From assembly GCF_050003625.1 (NCBI RefSeq), contig NC_134397.1, positions 148,117,526 to 148,181,525 of the forward strand: a stretch of DNA of 64,000 nucleotides. The letters are read 5' to 3'. The notes below the pieces were generated by a model. That model did no database searches. It had not been told where the DNA came from and worked only from the letters and a program-made list of their open reading frames with translations. Positions within the stretch are counted from its first letter, which is position 1; every line of letters starts with the position of its first letter. Source of the DNA: Haematobia irritans. Its lineage: Eukaryota; Arthropoda; Insecta; Diptera; Muscidae. Made by a program: the position numbers and the translations under genes. Positions 58,101-64,000 of the stretch are shown here, in pieces.

Positions 58101-58725
58101 TTTTCATATAAAAATTTCAATTTTTTTAGGTTTTGGGTGAATTTTTCAATTGTTTGGGGGTGGTCACGAATTAAAGTCTTTTTTGCTCTAGGACGCATAT
58201 TTAAGGAGATATGGGCAAAAGAAGTTTTTCATATAAAAATTTCAATTTTTTTAGGTTTTGGGTGGATTTTTCAATTTTTTGGGGGTGGTCACGAATTAAA
58301 GTCCTTTTCGCTCTAGGACGCATATTTAAGGAGATATGGGCAAAAGAAGTTTTTCATATACAAATTTCAATTTTTTTAGGTTTTGGGTGGAATTTTCAAT
58401 TTTTTGGGGGTGGTCACGAATTAAAGTCCTTTTTCGCTCTAGGACGCTTAGTTTAGGAGATATGGGCAAAAGAAGTTTTTCATATAAAAATTCCAATTTT
58501 TTTAGGTTTTGGGTGGATTTTTCAATTTTTTGGGGGTGGTCACGAATAAAAGTCCTTTTCGCTCTAGGACGCATATTTAAGGAGATATGGGCAAAAGAAG
58601 TTTTTCGTATAAAAATTTCAATTTTTTTAGGTTTTGGGTGGATTTTTCAATTTTTTGGGGGTGGTCACGAATTAAAGTCCTTTTCGCTCTAGGACGCATA
58701 TTTAAGGAGATATGGGCAAAAGAAG
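55131..58725 (+). repeat. Large tandem unit, copy 2 (about 3.6 kb)
   Basis: It repeats 51911-55130. It differs by the absence of the 29-bp deletion and by about 376 bp (three monomers) present near 57400-57780 and missing at about 54170. Those extra monomers include CACGAAGTAAAG (57676) and a lengthened T run (near 57537), alleles also seen at 37981-38135. Small private differences include GGTCGCGAATT near 55299 and CAATTGTTTGGGGG near 58147. Confidence 0.9.
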
Positions 58726-60800
58726 TTTTTCATATACAAATTTCAATTTTTTTAGGTTTTGGGTGAATTTTTCAATTTTTTGGGGGTGGTCACGAATTAA
58801 AATCCTTTTCGCTCTAGGACGCTCAGTTTAGGAGATATGGGCAAAAGAAGTTTTTCATATAAAAATTTCAATTTTTTAGGTTTTGGGTGGATTTTTCAAT
58901 TTTTTTGGGGGTGGTCACGAATTAAAGTTCGTTTACGCTCTTGGTCGCATATTTAAGGAGATATGGGCAAAAGAAGTTTTTCATATAAAAATTTAAATTT
59001 TTTTAGGTTTTGGGTGAATTTTTCAACTTTTTGGGGGTGGTCACGAATTAAAGTCCTTTTCGCTCTAGGACGCATATTTAAGGAGATATGGGCAAAATAA
59101 GTTTTTCATATAAAAATTTCAATTTTTTTAAGTTTTGGGTGGATTTTTCAATTTTTTGGGGGTGGTCACGAATTAAAGTTCTTTTCGCTCTAGGACGCAT
59201 ATTTAAGGAGATATGGACAAAAGAAGTTTTTTTCATATAAAAATTTCAATTTTTTTAGGTTTTGGGTGGATTTTTCAATTTTTTGGGGTTGGTCACGAAT
59301 TAAAGTCCTTTTCGCTCTAGGACGCATATATAAGGAGATATAGGCAAAAGAAGTTTTTCATATAAAAATTTCAATTTTTTTAGGTTTTGGGTGGATTTTT
59401 CAATTTTTTGGGGGTGGTCACGAATTAAAGTCCTTTTCGCTCTAGGACGCATATTTAAGGAGATATGGGCAAAAGAAGTTTTTCATATAAAGATTTAATT
59501 TTTTTTAGGTTTTGGGTGAATTTTTCAATTTTTTGGGGGTGGTCACGACTTAAAGTCCTTTTCGCTCTAGGACGCATATTTAAGGAGATATGGGCAAAAG
59601 GAGTTTTTCATATAAAAATTTCAATTTTTTTAGGTTTTGGGTGGATTTTTCAATTTTTTGGGGTGGTCACGAATTAAAGTCCTTTTCGCTCTAGGACGCA
59701 TATTTAAGGAGATATGCGCAAAAGAAGTTTTTCATATAAAAATTTCATTTTTTTACGTTTTTGGTGGATTTTAAATTTTTTGGGGGTGGTCACGACTTAA
59801 AGTCCTTTTCGCTCTAGGACGCATATTTAAGGAGATATGGGCAAAAGAAGTTTTTCATATAAAAATTTCAATTTTTTTAGGTTTTGGGTGGATTTTTCAA
59901 TTTTTTGGGGTGGTCACGAATAAAAGTCCTTTTCGCTCTAGGACGCATATTTAAGGAGATATGGGCAAAAGAAGTTTTTCATATAAAAATTTCAATTTTT
60001 TTAGGTTTTGGGTGGATTTTTAAATTTTTTGGGGGTGGTCACGAATTAAAGTCCTTTTCGCTCTAGGACGCTCAGTTTAGGAGATATGGGCAAAAGAAGT
60101 TTTTCATATAAAAATTTCAATTTTTTTAGGTTTTGGGTGGATTTTTCAATTTTTTGGGGGTGGTCACGAATTAAAGTCCTTTTCGCTCTAGGACGCTTAG
60201 TTTAGGAGATATGGGCAAAAGAAGTTCTTCATATAAAAATTTCAATTTTTTTTAGGTTTTGGGTGGATTTTTCAATTTTTTGGGGGTGGTCACGAATTAA
60301 AGTCCTTTTCGCTCTAGGACGCATATTTAAGCAGATATGGGCAAAAGAAGTTTTTCATATAAAAATTTCAATTTTTTTAGGTTTTGGGTGGATTTTTCAA
60401 TTTATTGGGGGTGGTCACGAATTAAAGTCCTTTTCGCTCTAGGACGCTTAGTTTAGGAGATATGGGCAAAAGAAGTTTTTCATATAAAAATTTCAATTTT
60501 TTTTAGGTTTTGGGTGGATTTTTCAATTTTTTGGGGGTGGTCACGAATTAGAGTCCTTTTCGCTCTAGGACGCATATTTAAGGAGATATGGGCAAAAGAA
60601 GTTTTTCATATAAAAATTTAAAATTTTTTTAGGTTTTGGGTGGATTTTTCAATTTTTTGGGGGTGGTCACGAATTAAAGTCCTTTTCGCTCTAGGACGCA
60701 TATTTAAGGAGATATGGGCAAAAGAAGTTTTTCATATAAAAATTTCAATTTTTTTAGGTTTTGGGTGGATTTTTCAATTTTTTGGGGGTGGTCACGAATT
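58726..60800 (+). repeat. Domain 9 start, mixed monomers
   Basis: No gene. It contains a heavily altered monomer at 58925-58950, GGGCAAAATAAG (59092), a GAAGTTTTTTTCAT insertion (59224), CATATATAAGGAGATATAGGC (59325), CATATAAAGATTTAA with CACGACTTAAAG (59490-59552), and a shortened monomer GGTGGATTTTAAATTTTTTGG near 59764. GAAGTTCTTCAT near 60220 is private. Confidence 0.75.
58925..58952 (+). repeat. Monomer with clustered changes in the conserved box
   Basis: AAAGTTCGTTTACGCTCTTGG followed by TCGCAT stands where nearly all monomers read AAAGTCCTTTTCGCTCTAGG and ACGCAT. Four substitutions and one inserted A fall within about 20 bases, while the rest of the monomer is ordinary. Both arms of the dyad are lost. 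Confidence 0.85.
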
Positions 60801-62930
60801 AAAGTCCTTTTCGCTCTAGGACGCATATTTAAGGAGATATGGGCAAAAGAAGTTTTTCATATAAAAATTTCAATTTTTTTAGGTTTTGGGTGGATTTTTC
60901 AATTTTTTGGGGGTGGTCACGAATTAAAGTCCTTTTCGCTCTAGGACGCTTAGTTTAGGAGATATGGGAAAAAGAAGTTTTTCATATAAAAATTTCAATT
61001 TTTTTAGGTTTTGGGTGGATTTTTCAATTTTTTGGGGGTGGTCACGAATTAAAGTCCTTTTCGCTCTAGGACGCTTAGTTTAGGAGATATGGGCAAAAGA
61101 AGTTTTTCATATAAAAATTTCAGTTTTTTTAGGTTTTGGGTGGATTTTTCAATTTTTTGGGGGTGGTCACGAATTAAAGTCCTTTTCGCTCTAGGACGCA
61201 TATTTAAGGAGATGTGGACAAAAGAAGTTTTTCATATAAAAATTTCAATTTTTTTAGATTTTGGGTGGATTTTTCAATTTTTTGGGGGTGGTCACGAATT
61301 AAAGTCCTTTTCGCTCTAGGACGCTTAGTTTAGGAGATATGGGCAAAAGAAGTTTTTCATATAAAAATTTCAATTTTTTTTAGGTTTTGGGTGGATTTTT
61401 CAATTTTTTGGGGGTGGTCACGAATTAAATTCCTTTTCGCTCTAGGACGCATATTTAAGGAGATATGGGCAAAAGAAGTTTTTCATATTAAAATTTCAAT
61501 TTTTTTAGGTTTTGGGTGGATTTTTCAATTTATTGGGGGTGGTTACGAATTAAAGTCCTTTTCGCTCTAGGACGCATATTTAAGGAGATATGGGCAAAAG
61601 AAGTTTTTCATATAAAAATTTCAATTTTTTTAGGTTTTGGGTGGATTTTTCAATTTTTTGGGGGTGGTCACGAATTAAAGTCCTTTTCGCTCTAGGACGC
61701 ATATTTAAGGAGATATGGGTAAAAGAAGTTTTTCATATAAAAATTTCAATTTTTTTTAGGTTTTGGGTGGATTTTTCAATTTTTTGGGGGTGGTCATGAA
61801 TTAAAGTCCTTTTCGCTCTAGGACGCATATTTAAGGAGATATGGGCAAAAGAAGTTTTTCATATAAAAATTTCAATTTTTTTAGGTTTTGGGTGGATTTT
61901 TCAATTTATTGGGGGTGGTTACGAATTAAAGTCCTTTTCGCTCTAGGACGCATATTTAAGGAGATATGGGCAAAAGAAGTTTTTCATATAAAAATTTCAA
62001 TTTTTTTAGGTTTTGGGTGGATTTTTCAATTTTTTGGGGGTGGTCACGAATTAAAGTCCTTTTCGCTCTAGGACGCATATATAAGGAGATATAGGCAAAA
62101 GAAGTTTTTCATATAAAAATTTCAATTTTTTTAGGTTTTGGGTGGATTTTTCAATTTTTTGGGGGTGGTCACGAATTAAAGTCCTTTTCGCTCTAGGACG
62201 CATATTTAAGGAGATATGGGCAAAAGAAGTTTTTCGTATAAAAATTTCAATTTTTTTAGGTTTTGGGTGGATTTTTCAATTTTTTGGGGGTGGTCACGAA
62301 TTAAAGTCCTTTTCGCTCTAGGACGCATATTTAAGCAGATATGGGCAAAAGAAGTTTTTCATATAAAAATTTCAATTTTTTTAGGTTTTGGGTGGATTTT
62401 TCAATTTTTTGGGGGTGGTCACGAATTAAAGTCCTTTTCGCTCTAGGACGCTTAGTTTAGGAGATATGGGCAAAAGAAGTTTTTCATATAAAAATTTCAA
62501 TTTTTTTAGGTTTTGGGTGGATTTTTCAATTTTTTGGGGGTGGTCACGAATTAGAGTCCTTTTCGCTCTAGGACGCATATTTAAGGAGATATGGGCAAAA
62601 GAAGTTTTTCATATAAAAATTTCAATTTTTTTAGGTTTTGGGTGGATTTTTCAATTTTTTGGGGGTGGTCACGAATTAAAGTCCTTTTCGCTCTAGGACG
62701 CATATTTAAGGAGATATGGGCAAAAGAAGTTTTTCATATAAAAATTTAAATTTTTTTAGGTTTTGTGTGGATTTTGCAATTTTTTGGGGGTGGTCACGAA
62801 TTAAAGTCCTTTTCGCTCTAGGACGCATATTTAAGGAGATATGGGCAAAAGAAGTTTTTCATATAAAAATTTCAATTTTTTAGGTTTTGGGTGGATTTTT
62901 CAATTTTTTGGGGGTGGTTACGAATTAAAG
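60801..62930 (+). repeat. 17- to 18-monomer unit, copy 1
   Basis: Landmarks are ATATGGGAAAAAGAAG (60964), TTTCAGTTTTTTTAGG (61120), TTTTTTTAGATTTTGGG (61250), AAATTCC (61427), and TTATTGGGGGTGGTTACG (61533 and 61908). They recur 2126 bp and then 2251 bp downstream. The part at 61430-61800, with TCATGAATT near 61794, matches 53690-54065 and 56930-57305, so it is shared with the previous domain. Confidence 0.85.
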
Positions 62931-64000
62931 TCCTTTTCGCTCTAGGACGCATATTTAAGGAGATATGGGCAAAAGAAGTTTTTCATATAAAAATTTCAAT
63001 TTTTTTAGGTTTTGGGTGGATTTTTCAATTTTTTGGGGGTGGTCACGAATTAAAGTCCTTTTCGCTCTAGGACGCTTAGTTTAGGAGATATGGGAAAAAG
63101 AAGTTTTTCATATAAAAATTTCAATTTTTTTAGGTTTTGGGTGGATTTTTCAATTTTTTGGGGGTGGTCACGAATTAAAGTCCTTTTCGCTCTAGGACGC
63201 TTAGTTTAGGAGATATGGGCAAAAGAAGTTTTTCATATAAAAATTTCAATTTTTTTAGGTTTTGGGTGGATTTTCCAATTTTTTGGGGGTGGTCACGAAT
63301 TAAAGTCCTTTTCGCTCTAGGACGCTTAGTTTAGGAGATATGGGCAAAAAAAGTTTTTCATATAAAAATTTCAGTTTTTTTAGGTTTTGGGTGGATTTTT
63401 CAATTTTTTGGGGGTGGTCACGAATTAAAGTCCTTTTCGCTCTAGGACGCATATTTAAGGAGATATGGACAAAAGAAGTTTTTCATATAAAAATTTCAAT
63501 TTTTTTAGATTTTGGGTGGATTTTTCAATTTTTTGGGGGTGGTCACGAATTAAAGTCCTTTTCGCTCTAGGACGCTTAGTTTAGGAGATATGGGCAAAAG
63601 AAGTTTTTCATATAAAAATTTCAATTTTTTTTAGGTTTTGGGTGGATTTTTCAATTTTTTGGGGGTGGTCACGAATTAAATTCCTTTTCGCTCTAGGACG
63701 CATATTTAAGGAGATATGGGCAAAAGAAGTTTTTTATATAAAAATTTCAATTTTTTTAGGTTTTGGGTGGATTTTTCAATTTATTGGGGGTGGTTACGAA
63801 TTAAAGTCCTTTTCGCTCTAGGACGCATATTTAAGGAGATATGGGCAAAAGAAGTTTTTCATATAAAAATTTCAATTTTTTTAGGTTTTGGGTGGATTTT
63901 TCAATTTTTTGGGGGTGGTCACGAATTAAAGTCCTTTTCGCTCTAGGACGCATATTTAAGGAGATATGGGCAAAAGAAGTTTTTCATATAAAAATTTCAA
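62931..64000 (+). repeat. 17- to 18-monomer unit, copy 2, cut by the window edge
   Basis: It repeats copy 1, with ATATGGGAAAAAGAAG at 63090, TTTCAGTTTTTTTAGG near 63371, TTTTTTTAGATTTTGGG near 63501, AAATTCC near 63678 and TTATTGGGGGTGGTTACG near 63780. One extra monomer (carrying TTTTCCAATTTTTTGG) near 63200-63325 raises the offset from 2126 to 2251. It continues beyond base 64000. Confidence 0.85.

Larger units (their letters stand above)
1..64000 (+). repeat. Satellite DNA array, about 125-bp monomer, head to tail
   Basis: The same 125-base unit recurs in every line of the window, always in one orientation, with no unique sequence between copies. Most monomers differ from the ideal copy by a few substitutions or by one or two bases in the T and G runs. 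The window starts at monomer position 5 and ends at position 84, so both ends lie inside the array. In the ideal monomer I count T 50, A 34, G 28 and C 13, so the + strand is strongly T- and G-rich throughout. Large pure arrays of this kind are known from eukaryotic centromeres, pericentromeres and subtelomeres; which applies here, and in which species, cannot be read from the sequence. I do not recognise the family. No gene, transposon, inversion or non-satellite island was seen. Confidence 0.99.

Noticed and set aside
53298..58574. Minus-strand open frames of 65 and 82 codons (53298-53495, 54709-54957, 56510-56707, 58326-58574)
   Set aside because: They are reverse reads of the same monomers, present in pairs because of the large tandem duplication. 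They appear where single-base variants remove minus-strand stops.
46..63946. Many + strand open frames of 60-84 codons starting ATGGGCAAAAGAAG
   Set aside because: 125 is two more than a multiple of three, so a frame entered at one ATG passes through two monomers before it meets the stop in the third phase. Frames of 231 bases therefore recur every 125 bases and overlap each other out of phase. Length changes follow one-base indels in the runs. No codon bias, domain or independent conservation of the protein was seen.
1..64000. CRISPR array
   Set aside because: The repeats are about 125 bp and directly adjacent. There are no unique spacers and no cas genes.
1..64000. LTR retrotransposon or viral element
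   Set aside because: No long direct repeats with internal coding sequence, no target-site duplications, no polymerase, integrase or capsid similarity in any frame.

Overview
The whole window is one uninterrupted satellite DNA array. A monomer of about 125 bp (ideal copy at 4617-4741; 41 of 125 bases are G or C, about 33%) is repeated head to tail in one orientation from base 1 to base 64000. The window opens at monomer position 5 and closes at position 84, so the array runs past both edges. Dividing the length by 125 gives roughly 512 monomers (arithmetic, not a count). I see no protein gene, rRNA, tRNA, transposon, inverted segment or unique spacer. The many short open frames on the + strand are by-products of the repeat.

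A pure, AT-rich, unidirectional array of this length with higher-order repeats is typical of eukaryotic centromeric, pericentromeric, subtelomeric or other heterochromatic satellite. I do not recognise the family and cannot name the species. Nothing suggests a bacterium, phage or plasmid.

Rare shared variants work as barcodes and divide the array into domains. (1) 1-8159: older, mixed monomers with small dispersed cassettes. (2) 8160-11618: a 14-monomer tandem duplication (offset 1729). (3) 11619-19050: mosaic of domain-1 cassettes. (4) 19051-21769: transitional. (5) 21770-37980: a young, nested higher-order repeat domain with offsets of 2611, 2984, 5345 and 8205. (6) 37981-39530: a mosaic patch carrying alleles of the 57-60 kb region followed by a displaced piece of domain 5. 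(7) 39531-50400: 15-monomer (1869) and 12-monomer (about 1501) units. (8) 50401-58725: 13-monomer (1623) and larger (3212, 3617) units. (9) 58726-64000: a 17- to 18-monomer unit duplicated into the right edge.

Within each monomer I see four structural elements: a conserved box holding the dyad GTCCT-N9-AGGAC with TTCG in its loop; a linker with a few discrete alleles; an AT dyad that becomes a perfect 16-bp palindrome in some monomers; and six A/T tracts spaced on average about 10 bp apart, which predicts curved DNA. The most informative content is the record of unequal exchange and of a few damaged or patched monomers. All comparisons were made by eye on the sequence; no alignment or database search was run.
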